A DNA stretch of 64,000 bases from Isoetes taiwanensis (taxonomy: Eukaryota; Streptophyta; Lycopodiopsida; Isoetales; Isoetaceae), in the NCBI GenBank assembly GCA_021234155.1, contig JAJEKV010000047.1, forward strand, positions 7,988,065 through 8,052,064. The letters are read 5' to 3'. The notes under the pieces were generated by a model. The model saw only the letters and a list, made by a program, of their open reading frames with translations. It was not told the DNA's origin and searched no databases. Positions within the stretch are counted from its first letter, which is position 1; every line of letters begins with the position of its first letter. The position numbers and the translations under genes are program-made. Below are positions 21,301 to 32,008 of this stretch, piece after piece.

Positions 21301-23800
21301 CGGGTACATGGGGTGTTGGGGCAATGGGTGCTCTTGGCTACCGCCATCTATCCGCAAGAACAGGGCTGATGGTCTGAGTCTACTTCCTCGCCCCTGCCAC
21401 CCCGTCCATACTAAAGCGAAAGTGATCAAGTGTAGGCATTGCCGCTCCGCTAGCCCCACTGACACCGTTCTCCCCGCTTCAAAGTGAAGCGGCCCGAGGA
21501 TCGGCCACCGTGCCTCCATTGCAAATGACCAAGGTCAAAGATATCGCCCGGCAAAGTGATGCCGGCCATACCGCGGTCACTGGTTGCCATCCGACGCCTT
21601 TGGCCAAACCATCTCTCGCGGGTCCATTTGCAACACATCCCTCGCCTAGAGGTGCTAATTTTGGGATCTCGCCCCCCTATAGCGCCGATTGAAATCTCCA
21701 AGCAACATGACCTTGCCCAATTGTTCCAGACTGGCATGTCATCATATAGATCGACATAGGGCTCCCCGCCATCCACATCCAAGCGCGGTGGTAAAAGTTG
21801 CTCTCAAAGATCGCGGTAGTAGCCGCCACAAAGAGAGGGTCGCCATCATTGTTTCTCGCACTCGCACTCCACAGTATTCATAGCCCGTCAGCTTTTGCAC
21901 AGTGGAGACCGATTGGGCCAAGGTTGTCACGGTAGTAACACGCAATTCCTCCGGTGTCCTCGCTTTTCCTGGCACTCATTGAAGACGGAGAAGCGCCGTA
22001 TCCCGGCAAATCGTAGCATGTGACCAAAGATGTTCCCATGTTTCCATGAGGAAGATAAGGTCCATGTCCATGGCGACGGAATTGAGATCTGGTCCCCTTC
22101 GCCATGGAAAGCCACGGCAATTCCTGGATACCACGGGGAGGCACGATCCCTATTTAGTGGCATGCATCGCCACTTCAGTCCTGGTAGTGGTGGTCCCAGG
22201 GGAGCGGAAGATGGGATGCCGTCTTTCTTTGGGCCCCCTCCAGGGGACCTCGAGGGGGCTCTGAGTGCCCGTGATCCCTGTTTGGTCGCTCTCTGAATTC
22301 CGCATCCTTCCCCTGACCTCGTAGCCCAGCTCCCCCATGTTCCATGCTGATCCCCGACTTTGGCCAGCTCAATTTCCGTCTCTTATCGCCTTGGGTCAAG
22401 TCCCTGAACGTCTGAGCCGCCCCCTTCAACTTCCTACTCGACGCAGATGGCTACCCGCCTCGCACGCCTTCAACTGTGAAGATGACCACCGGGCGACAAT
22501 GCCGGATTCCATGACGACTACGCCTTTCCAATGGTCACAAAAGCCGGGAACAAGATCCGTCCAAGATCCGCGGTCCGAGCCTGGAAGTGATGATCTCCGG
22601 ACCGGCCGCCTCCCTCGCGACTACCACATTGGGCGGCTCCTACGCCTCGCCTCGAGTTCGCCGGGCAGGGGCCGCACTGTGTGTTGGTTGAGGTGGGTGA
22701 GGCATAGGCTAGGCGGCGCTGGTGGTGGCGCCCGACGAGGTCTGATGTCCGGCATGGTGTTGCAGGTTGACGCACATTAGGTTGGTGGGTTCGGGGTTAG
22801 TGTGTTCTTTACCGCGGGTTACGATTCCGAGTTCGGAGCTCGACTCTTTGCGAGACGTTGTCATGTTTGCCATCTCCCGCTGCTGGTAATGGGCGTAGTT
22901 GCTCATGTGCCCGGCACCGGAGGCCCTTTGCCTTGTCGGGCAACGGGCCGCTCGGCTCCCGTAGCTCCGATCGCGCTAAATCCTTACCCTCCGGCGAGCG
23001 CCGCCTTACTCGGCTTCCAAAGTGGCTGGACTCCTTGTCTCCACCGATGGCGACCTCCGCAGAACCCTCGGCCGAGGGCTACCAGGCTCCTCGATAAAGG
23101 GCCTTAGCCTCCCTCAACCTCGCCTCGATCCGGTGCAGGTTCGAGTGTCTCTCTATACAGGTTCATCCTGCGTCCTGCTTCCATAGGCCGCCAACACGGC
23201 GGTGTACACGCACCCCTCATATCCCAAGCTCCCCGGGCCGGTATTGCCGCCTCACAAATTGTAGCAAGTGGATGCTATCATCGGCTGGCCGCACGCGATC
23301 CTCCAATTACGTGATTCGCCGCTTTTTCGGCACCAATCGCTGCGCAACATCCAGAGATGTTATGTTCTCCACCTGTCGGAGGCCCAAGGCGTGCACCTGG
23401 CCCCAACCTTCGCCGATGTTTGCTCCAAGGTTCGACCGGGCGATTGCCCGTGTGGGTCGCCTCACTGTGGTCGAATGCCTTGCTCGGGCCTCCTCTTCAT
23501 GGAAGACGTCTCTCCCTCTGCCTCAGGCCTCTTCCTTGGTGGCCCCGCTTCATGGTCTTCCCACGCAGGGCTCACTGCATGGGGTCAACCTAATTGGTTG
23601 GTGTGTTTGGGCCTTCCCCCGGATGGGTTGGTGTGGTCTTATTATTGAGGTAGGTCACCAACCAAGTGTGGGTCCACACACGGACTGCACTGTGGCCATG
23701 ACTTGGGGTATGACTTGGGCCACCACAGTCAAAATGTGGTTTTAGGTAGGCTATGGCGGGGGGCTTATCGTGTCCGGCCGGCTAGGCAGGCCGGCGGGTG

Positions 23801-25060
23801 GCTGGGGCCAAGCTAGGCAAGGCCAAGAGGCGCTTGGTTGGGCTATGGCAATGTCGTAGATGTTGGAGCCTAGCTCAACATTAATTTGTATGCTCGACCG
23901 CCCAAATTAGGGTTGGAAGCAAAGGGGCTGAAAGGGGGGCAAAAGGAAAAGTGGCTAATAGACTCTCGGATATCCGGTGTGTGTACCGCCGCCAAAACCC
24001 TAGCACACAGCCCAGAAAAGTGCAGATTTGAGCACTGAAACAAAGACAAGCATGCAGGTATCATACACCGTTGGAAAGCTCTCTGAACCAGCTTTCCAAC
24101 AAGCCTAAGCACATGAAAATCTGACACCGGATGTGAGAGATACAGTCCGTCGAAGTGTCTACCGGTTGCCACAGAAACCCTAGGGTCAGCTACTGGATTA
24201 TTGTTGACCACAAGGTTTCTGGTAATTTGTAATTTTTGAAGTTTGGGGTTTTTTAATCAATAGCCCTAATAACAAAGACATTTGGTAGTGTTTGACGTTT
24301 GTTTTTTATTGGCTGAATGAAGAAGTGCCAGCAATCAAATATCCCCATGAACCAATGCAGCATTTGGTTCAAGATCCATCAAAATCTGACCATCCATGAA
24401 TATAGCAATATTCATCAAAATTTACAGGTTGGCTTTCCAAGGTGATTATTTCTTTTAAGTGAATTGTCTTAGACAACATTAGTAATATGCTAGAACGTGA
24501 GAAGAACTGCTGGAGAATTGGATAAACGAAGTATATTCTTCCCAATATCCTAAAAGTGTTCCTAAAATTCTAGAAGACCACTTTATGTTGTTCATGGTTT
24601 CTGAGCCTGCTAAACAAGAGAGGAAAAGAGTTTTTGGCTTCTATTTATCAGTAGTTACTGTACAGTCCAGGACATTCAATTGAATTTCAGATTTGAATTG
24701 CCTTGGGATGCTTCTTATCATGCCAATTGGCAGAGACTGTACTAGGGTAAACGCGTTGCAGTCTCTTTTCTCGAATTGTCTAAAGTATGAGCTTGCATAA
24801 ACAAGGTACTAAATATACAAAGTTTGGCAGGTTCCACAAACAGCCTTTCTTGATCTGATCAGGTGAAAGCATTCAATCAAACTGATAATACATGTGGCAT
24901 CCAATAAAATTTGGATTTGGATTGCAATAGGCATAGGTTTGGAATTCTGCATTTTATGCTCCTACAACAAAAACTGAAGCATGCATTTTTGTCCCTCACA
25001 AAATTAGACAGTGTGGATTTACAAAATCAAAATGCAGTGTGGTTATAAGCTCCTGCAAAT
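23801..25060. other. 3' flank of the remodeler gene
   Basis: No coding sequence is recognisable. The minus-strand gene's 3' untranslated region must lie in the last few hundred bases before 25060, but no polyadenylation site can be fixed. The part before about 24250 has the look of repeat DNA. Confidence 0.4.
24070..24100. repeat. perfect 11-bp inverted repeat (hairpin)
   Basis: GTTGGAAAGCT at 24070-24080 and AGCTTTCCAAC at 24090-24100 flank a 9-nt loop. It lies in a non-coding stretch between the GC-rich LINE and the remodeler gene. Confidence 0.7.
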
Positions 25061-28000
25061 TCAAAAGGCAGTGTGCTTGTAGACTCCTGCAATGTCTTTC
25101 TTCCTTCTGTCAATGACCATATCCATAAACCTATCACCACTCTGGTTATTTACAGGGCCAGGAAACATATCTTGATAATTCATAAGCTTTACCTTTCTGT
25201 CAAGCAGAGATTTGGACATCCAGTCTTTCCATATGGAGCTGGCATACTTTTTCAGTTGCTTTCTTTGATTTGCAATCAACCTGTAAACATAAACAATCCT
25301 CTTCTGGCCTATACGAAAAGCTCTGCTTACAGCCTGACGAACAGCAGCAGGATTCCATGACACATCCAAAATGATCACCCTTGATGCACCTGTAAGACAT
25401 ATGCCTTCCCCACATGCCTTCAGAGATGCAAGCAGGACGTGAGCAGATGCGTCCTCACTATTAAACTCATCAATGATTCTCTGTCGTTCAACTTCATTCA
25501 TGTCACCATCAAGGCGTAGAAAATCTACACCTTTGTTCCATCCATAAATGCGCAGAAACATGGTTTCTAAAAGTCCGAATGGTGCCAGCTTTTCACTAAA
25601 AATCAGAATCCTCTCTTTATCCCTAGAACGGCTACAAAACTCTAGTAGGTCAAATATGAAGGTGGTTTTGATGCCATCATTTGGATCATCTGACATAGAA
25701 GCTGGCATTACACCATCATCATGAACTCTAGCCGAGGGTTTAAATAATGAAGGATGAATACAAAGCGCTGCGAGCCTGATATCATATTCAAGAGCAGATC
25801 CCCTTCCTGTTCCCTCCCCCTGTAACAGTGTCAATACAGACTCCTGTGCTTCTGTCAGATTGAGAAGCACTGAGAATTCAACCAAACCTGGCAGGCTACT
25901 CAACACATCACCTGCATGCCAATGAATGAAGGGCAATGTTAGGGATCTTAATTTGTCCATGGCAACCTGCATACCATCTAGGTCTGGTTCGTTCTGTCCC
26001 GGCTTGGTAACATACTTGGAAAGATCAATGAATTTATCCGCTATTTGCTCCATGAACATCATGCTCCTCCTTCGTGCGATTTGCCTGAGCACCTTGGTAG
26101 CTTCTTCATTGGGAGTATCAAACTCTAAACAATCAAACCAATCTGCCATAAAGTTTGGTCTACATAGCTTTAGTATGTTGAAAAGCTCCTTGAAGTTGTT
26201 CTGGAATAATGTTCCAGATAAGAGTATGCGTCGGACTGTGTGGAACTCGGACAAAGCTTCAAGGATTTTAGTTTTCTCTGTCCTTGGAAAGTGGGCTTCA
26301 TCAATTATAAGCAGCCCAGCATTTAGAAGTATGTCACAGATCTTTTTATCTACTAGGGTGCTATTGGGACCTAGACCATTATAGGCTAAGGAAGCAAAGA
26401 GGGTATAACTAAGCAACAAGACACCTCCTGTCTGGCACCACTCATGCAGGGTCTTTAATCTGGAAGATTTGAGTGCTTCACTTGCATTGTTGGAGTCTTC
26501 ATAATCCAACTGGCTTCTTCCATCTTCATTGAGGTTGTAGGTCACGACTTTCTCGACCTCCCACTTCTGAAATTCCTTCTGCCAAGGCTTCAACATGATT
26601 TTAGGAGCTATAATAAGAGGCTGACACTTCGGATTTTTGGCCATAAAGCTTTGTAAGAAGCTAATGACCAAAAATGTTTTACCTGTACCTGGGGCATGTG
26701 CCAAAATACACCCACCATTATCCCCAACTAGATTCTTACAAAGGAATTTGAAGCCATCAATTTGATGTGGATGCATTTTCTTCTCCAACATTGGGTGCAA
26801 CTCTAGAAGCGCAGGAGTATCCTCCTCATCAGTAGCTGGTTGAACATTTGCAAATGCTGAAACTGGATGCCTTCTTCTCTTGGGTTGGCGTTTCAAAAGC
26901 TTAGCCATACGTTTCCTGGCATTTTTTATGATCTGGCAACACAAACATCAGTTCCAATATGCCCCCCCAGCGTACAACAAATCCAAGACATGGAGCAAAC
27001 ATTTATGTCATGGGAACTTACACTAGGAAAATCAAAGGTATTTGCAATTGACTGACCAACAAGGCCACAATTCCCACAAACACGACCAATATTCTCTTTG
27101 AAGATATAATCGTGTTCACAACCTTCAACCTGAGAATCTTCCACATCTTCACCTTGAACTGATGAGTACTGCAAAGATACACATGTGGGCTCTAGATTAA
27201 TTTTCCAGTAAAGTCATCAATGCAAGAAAGTGGTCAACGTATGTGCTAAACCAACACAACTTCCATAATTTGCAATTCAGACAAACTTGCTATGCTATGA
27301 TTGTTCCCGCTATATGCCGTGTTTAGAGGCATAACCCAGTTAATCACAGAGTTTTTTTCTTAAGAACGTGAGCTATTCACACAGTTTTGTGTAGCTAACA
27401 TATTCTTAGGAAATGTGCAAGTCAATTCTATATTTAAAACTTACTAGCAAATTCAATTCATTATACACCAACCAGAATGCTCGATTCATCTAGATTCATG
27501 CGCTCGTAGAAGATATAATGTATATGCAGCTAATAAAATATTGGTAAGACTGACCTATTAAGATTGATTTCATGGCAATTCACAAACATAAGAACTAAGA
27601 AATAAGCCCTTACAACGCCCATGGAGAACAAAGCATCTTGCCAAATATCAGCATCATTGTTGTCATCCTTCCTAACATTCTGTTGGCCCTTTGGCATGTC
27701 TGAGTAGTGGTTCATTCCATTTGTATTTTTGCTAACTAGACCATTTGATTCCTTCCAAATATTTATGACGTCTTTATTAGCGTCATCCCTCATAGCATTC
27801 TGTTCGCCCGTTGACAGGTTTGTGTAGCCTTGGTTCATTCCATTTGCAAAGGGGCTAACTAGATCATCTGTTACGATGTCTTTCTGCTGCTGTGTCACTT
27901 CTGTCCTACTTTTGTCTTCTCCTTTGATAAAAGGAACAGCTGCGGCATGATTATCATCTATCACATCTATCACAGGAACAGTATTCGCCTCCTTCCTAAG

Positions 28001-28367
28001 ATCAATTTGTTGCACATCTGAACTGCTTACAGTGGAAAGCTGGAGAGCTTGAACATTATTTTCATTTATAATATCTACACTGTTCAGAGGGCCCTTAAGG
28101 ACATCATCCACCTCAATCAGAAGTCTGCTTAGTTGCTTCGACTTGGGTGTCTGTTTCTCAGCAGAGCACATGGGTGAAACCAAATTTCCATGGACATTCC
28201 AGGGATCATTTATGATGGTGCCAGCATGTCCCTGAGATAGACACGGTAGCGCTGATGGCATTATCTTCCTAAGAAATGCATTCTTCAACTCAATTGCTTG
28301 TTCGATCTCTAACAAAATGTCTGCTGAATCTTTAGTACCTGTCCCTGGAACATGTTCACAGAAATGC
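25061..28367 (-). CDS. DRD1-like: DRD1/CLSY-family SNF2 chromatin-remodeling ATPase
   Basis: This encodes a plant-specific SNF2 ATPase; known relatives (DRD1, CLSY) act with Pol V or Pol IV in RNA-directed DNA methylation. Three coding exons join in frame: 28367-27614, 27168-27022 (donor GTAAGT, acceptor TTTGCAG) and 26932-25061 (stop TGA), giving about 920 residues, close to the family's usual size. Exon 1 is an acidic, variable N-terminus. Exon 2 has the family block CEHDYIFKENIGRVCGNCG with spaced cysteines. Exon 3 holds the motor: PHQIDGF, Walker A GTGKT (about residue 383), DEAH (about 511), LLSGTLFQNN, ILIFSEKL, SLKACGEGICLTGASRV and QAVSRAFRIGQKR (about 835). Motif III has Leu where GTPFQNN is common. 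All motor motifs are present. The true start codon is uncertain; see the 5' entry. Whether it is the DRD1 or CLSY branch needs a tree. Confidence 0.92.
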
Positions 28368-28829
28368 CTTCATAACAGATAGTATAAATCAGGTTAGAAA
28401 ATTGAGGTTCTATTAACAAAAGATTCATAGTGGAGAACCCCTAACAATTCTTGACCATTTATGCCCTTCTGGAAATACCATAGATGGACTGCCGTGCCAC
28501 ATTATATACATTATGCGATACTTTTAGAGGATGAAGACTTATGCAGAGTATTTACCATTCTTTAAAATGAACTACCAGGCATGAGAATTTAACAGGTTCC
28601 TAGACTCCTCCGTGGTTGGTTAGCAGAGGCGAATTGCCTAAAAGCCAGTAGGCGAATGTTACTTGGGGTTTGCAGCCCGAGGACTTTTTTTCTGTATATC
28701 AGACGCAAACTTGTTTAAGAAGAAACTACTTTCAATGTCTGGAAGGAGTCATAGCATACAAATTCAGGGAAGCATACGAAATTGCTATGGAATTGAGATA
28801 AGGAAAGAAAGAAACTAAAACCGTGTTAC

Positions 28830-29330
28830 CTACACAGTTTTCCATCGTAGACCCAATTGAAGGCTCCTAGGCACCTGTAATAATCACATGCCGAATTATT
28901 TCAGAACCTTGCAAGAAACGATTTAGCACTTGCATACAAGCATTCAAAGATAATCCGATTTAGAAACGCACCTATAGCAGGTCGGAAACGAGGTTATGAG
29001 CAAATTTGAGCAGAGGAACAGAGGCTAATGCAATGCCCAAAAGTAAGGGCTGAAATTTTCTGAAGAGGATGCATGTGTGTGGAGGGCAAAGAGGAAAGGC
29101 TGAAAGATCGGATTGAAGCTTAAGGAAGCTCTACTTATTGGCAGCGGAAGAAGGTTGCATTGTACTTTTTGTTAGTGCAAAATCCGCAGTGCAAAATGTA
29201 GAAGGTGAAAAGGGGCCAAAAAAATAACAAGACCCGAGTAACTGAAGTAGGTGCAAATCCGGCGCCGGAATGATGATGAGAACTCGATGGTGTAACAGAG
29301 GATGGTCACGTAGGAGGTAGCAGGACACTG
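28830..29330 (-). other. 5' untranslated exons and possible start codon of the remodeler gene
   Basis: On the minus strand a CT-rich, leader-like region (about 29330-28972) ends in CTATAG^GTGCG. A small exon follows (28874-28830) after the acceptor ATTATTACAG. It contains ATGGAAAACTGTGTAG before a GTAAC donor, a candidate start (ATG at 28845). Its phase does not join directly to the exon ending at 28367, so a further exon near 28380-28520 or a different start is needed. Splice sites are read by eye only. Confidence 0.4.
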
Positions 29331-29430
29331 TGGTGGAAGAGCTAGAATCAGAGCCGTTGGTAAGGCTTGCCTGTTACGCCGTTAGATTGGAATATTCGAG
29401 CATCTCTGTTGGCTTGTCCGTAGACAATAT

Positions 29431-29548
29431 CGGATTACCAATAACCATAACCATAGCCATTATACCATCTACTATAAACCATTTAACGGATTACCAATAA
29501 CAATAACCATAACCATAGCCATTATACCATCTACTATAAACCATCTAA
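29431..29548. repeat. 56-bp tandem duplication upstream of the remodeler gene
   Basis: Two units begin cggattaccaataac at 29431 and 29487 and share ataaccatagccattatacc and atctactataaacc. They differ by a short indel. They lie about 100 bp upstream of the presumed transcription start, in the promoter region. Confidence 0.85.
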
Positions 29549-29593
29549 GGATATAGGGTCAGTAATAGGCTTGCTGCCCTCTTTTTTATTTGG

Positions 29594-29660
29594 GTCCTAT
29601 AGGCCAATTGGTCTCCGTGGACGCTAAAAACCTATTCTTATTCTTATTCTTATTATTTTA
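29594..29660 (+). mobile_element. short copy of the LINE-type 3' tail (plus strand)
   Basis: GGTCCTATAGGCCAATTGG, then TCTCCGTGGACGCTAAAA and a (TTCTTA)n tail match the 3' end of the GC-rich LINE at 17062-17120. Only about 45 bp of body is recognisable, so it is a strongly 5'-truncated copy or the end of a SINE. Confidence 0.6.
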
Positions 29661-29757
29661 TTCAAGCCCCGACGTGGCTCTATTTTTTAAGGCCACCAAA
29701 CTATTGCTCAAACAAATGAAACCTGCTTGCACCTATCACAATGGCAACCCTCATGTT

Positions 29758-31580
29758 AAAGCACAGTTCCAAAACGGCCTCGTCTCTCTTAAAGTTTACT
29801 TTTCTTCTTAGAGGGAAGGGACTAGCAATCATCCACTCAAATAGAAATTACAGCCATGTTTTTCCACACAATTTTCCAATTAGGCTTTTTCATTTTTTTT
29901 ACCTTTCTTCCAATCAAAGAAAAGGAGGTTTGTTTTGCTTGAAATTGGAAATTTTTTATTGAACTAGCGCCTCACATCAAAATTTCCAATAGACTTTTAT
30001 GCATATTTCTATAAAGACAATACAAGATTCTGGTTAGAAAATTCCAATACTCGACTATAGGAGGGGACATAAGGATATTTTTTGATAGGGTATAAAAGGT
30101 TTGCCCAACACGTGCAACCAATGTGCAAGCCTTTTCATTTTTTTTATATATTTTTTTTCGCTTTTTAATTGAAGGCGCCAGATTTTTTTTACTTTCATTT
30201 CAATAAAAGAAACATTCAACCAAAGGCACAAGCAATAGGAATGCAATAAAGCAAAACAACCCAATGACCTCAATTATCTTCTCGCAATTGTTGAAAGGGC
30301 GATATTACATATAGTTTGGCAAGGTCTAGGCGAAAATTCATATCCCTAAACCATATTTTGTTGATGTCAAGAAATATGTTGTGGTGTTTGCATGGTTGGG
30401 TGTTGGTTTTTGCTTATGTTTTTTTTTTTGAGAGCCAAAGTGTGCATGCCGGCCACCAAGAGATGTTCCTTTCTTTCCTTAGCAGGGTATGTCGATGGCG
30501 CAAGGTGGCAATTCGCGTGATGGGCGTGGTCTTCCTTAGTTTGCAACTTCAACATGGGTTAGGGTCGATCCGCATTGATGCTCTTGGATTAGGGTTTCTT
30601 TACAATCGCCTTCCTACAAAACAAGATTTTTATCCGTGATTTTCTTTATGTGCTTCTGATTTTGTCATCATTTTGTTTCAGAAGTTTCTTAAGCCGAGTT
30701 CTCATCTTTTCAGCTTCTGCAGGATTTGTTTTGAAGTATTTCGAGGGTTTTAATATTTTGCCGTACACAAGCTTAATCTGACAAGGATTCTTTATTGGCT
30801 ACAAGGATTCTTTATTGGCTAGGTGTAGCATCCTAGCATCGATTGAAATCCATGGGGTTCAAGCTCCCGTGCTTCGATCTTCTTCCATGCAATTCTTCTA
30901 TTTTTTGGTCCTTCATGTGTCCGTTATTTTTTCTTTTCTGGTTCACGATTCTCACGCAGCCAAGTCTTTAATTTCTTGTATTAAATGCATGTTAAGGACT
31001 GTAATGGGCCCATGGTTGATTGCTTGAGTATTTGATTCTTGAATAAGCACAGTTCCAAAACGGTCCGGTCTCTCTTAAATTTTACTTTTCTTCTTAGAGG
31101 GAAGGGGACTAGCAATCAACCACTCAAATAGAAATTACGGCCATGTTTTTCCACATAATTTTCCAATTAGGCTTTTTCATTTTTCTTTACCTTCCTTTGC
31201 TTGAAATTGAAAATTTCTGATTGAACTAACGCCTCACATCAAAACTTCCAATAGGCTTTTAAGCATATTTCTATAAAGGCAATACAAGTTTCTGGTTAGA
31301 AAATTCAAATACTCGACTATAGGAGGGGATATTAGGATATTTTTTGATAGGGTATAAAAGGTTTGCCTAACACGTGCAAGCAATGTGCAAGCTTTTTCAT
31401 TTTTTTTTATATATATATATATATATATATTTTTCATTTCTTTTTTAATTGAAGGCGCTGTATTTTTTAACTTTCATTTCAATCAAAGAAACATTCAACC
31501 AGTGCACAAGCAATAGGAACGCAGTAAAGCAAAACAACCGAATGACCTCAATTATCTTCTGCAATTGTCGAAAGGGCAGG
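29758..31580. repeat. pair of diverged direct repeats, about 540 bp each
   Basis: The repeats span 29758-30301 and 31047-31579. Shared landmarks are gcacagttccaaaacgg, tcttcttagagggaagg, aggaggggacataaggat / aggaggggatattaggat, ttgatagggtataaaagg and caattatcttct. Similarity continues weakly beyond the second copy (ggtctaggcgaaaattc versus ggtctggctgaaaat). The 735-bp DNA between has no element domains. Ends do not look like TG..CA LTRs, so this is better read as a duplicated repeat than as a small LTR element. Confidence 0.7.
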
Positions 31581-32008
31581 ATATCAATCTTGTTAATTTG
31601 GGATTTTCAGGTCTGGCTGAAAATATTTTTGGAATTTTTTTTAACTCAATTTCCTAAGATTGTGAGGGGTTTGTCTGCCGGGAAAACTTTCAGACTCTCC
31701 AAAAATCGGAAGGAGTTTTTTCAGATGATTTCGCATGGCAAATTTTTGCCTTTGTGCATGTCCGCGATGCCACGATTCTCAAGACCTCATACACTCCTAC
31801 GATGTCCCAAGACCTCATTCACTCATCCCTAAATTGGAAGATGCATAGATCCGATGATTCTGCTCGATGCAAAAAATGTCTGCCGCCAAGCGCGTATGGC
31901 AAAAAATGGAGGTCGAGGTTTGGAGAAAGTGAGGTGCGATTCTTACACGTAGAAGATGGAAGGATTATTGGATTGATGGGTCGGCGGGTATTCACCGCAA
32001 CACATTGA

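Larger units (their letters stand above)
17062..23800 (-). mobile_element. GC-rich LINE (non-LTR retrotransposon), degenerate
   Basis: Read on the minus strand, fragments of an endonuclease-RT protein appear in order. They are GGIACYYRDNLGP (about 22000), GRVVPIYKAG (about 20610) and STIDHIFTLRTLIEDSG (about 20430), followed by FVDFHKAPG (about 20350). Next come QLEEWLVEHGRGSVD and YANDVDLLAYT, with the YADD box changed to YAND (about 20160-20080). KTRVSAG follows, and a C-terminal region with SLWNVRARMW and PERFCLWRYLDACFMAKLWD (about 19450-19330). Frames change repeatedly. The 3' end carries a (TTCTA)n tail at 17062-17081. The 5' border is judged only by base composition, near 23800. The RT motifs differ from the L1-type LINE at 38-45 kb. 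Confidence 0.75.

Noticed and set aside
18470-23745. Many overlapping open frames of 60-157 codons on both strands
   Set aside because: The GC-rich composition removes stop codons by chance. Only frames with LINE endonuclease or RT motifs on the minus strand were kept.
25073-26384. Plus-strand frames of 95 and 152 codons
   Set aside because: They are antisense to the coding exon of the SNF2 gene.
29758-31580. Terminal-repeat retrotransposon in miniature (TRIM)
   Set aside because: The direct repeats do not start TG or end CA, no primer site or target duplication was found, and similarity extends past the second copy.
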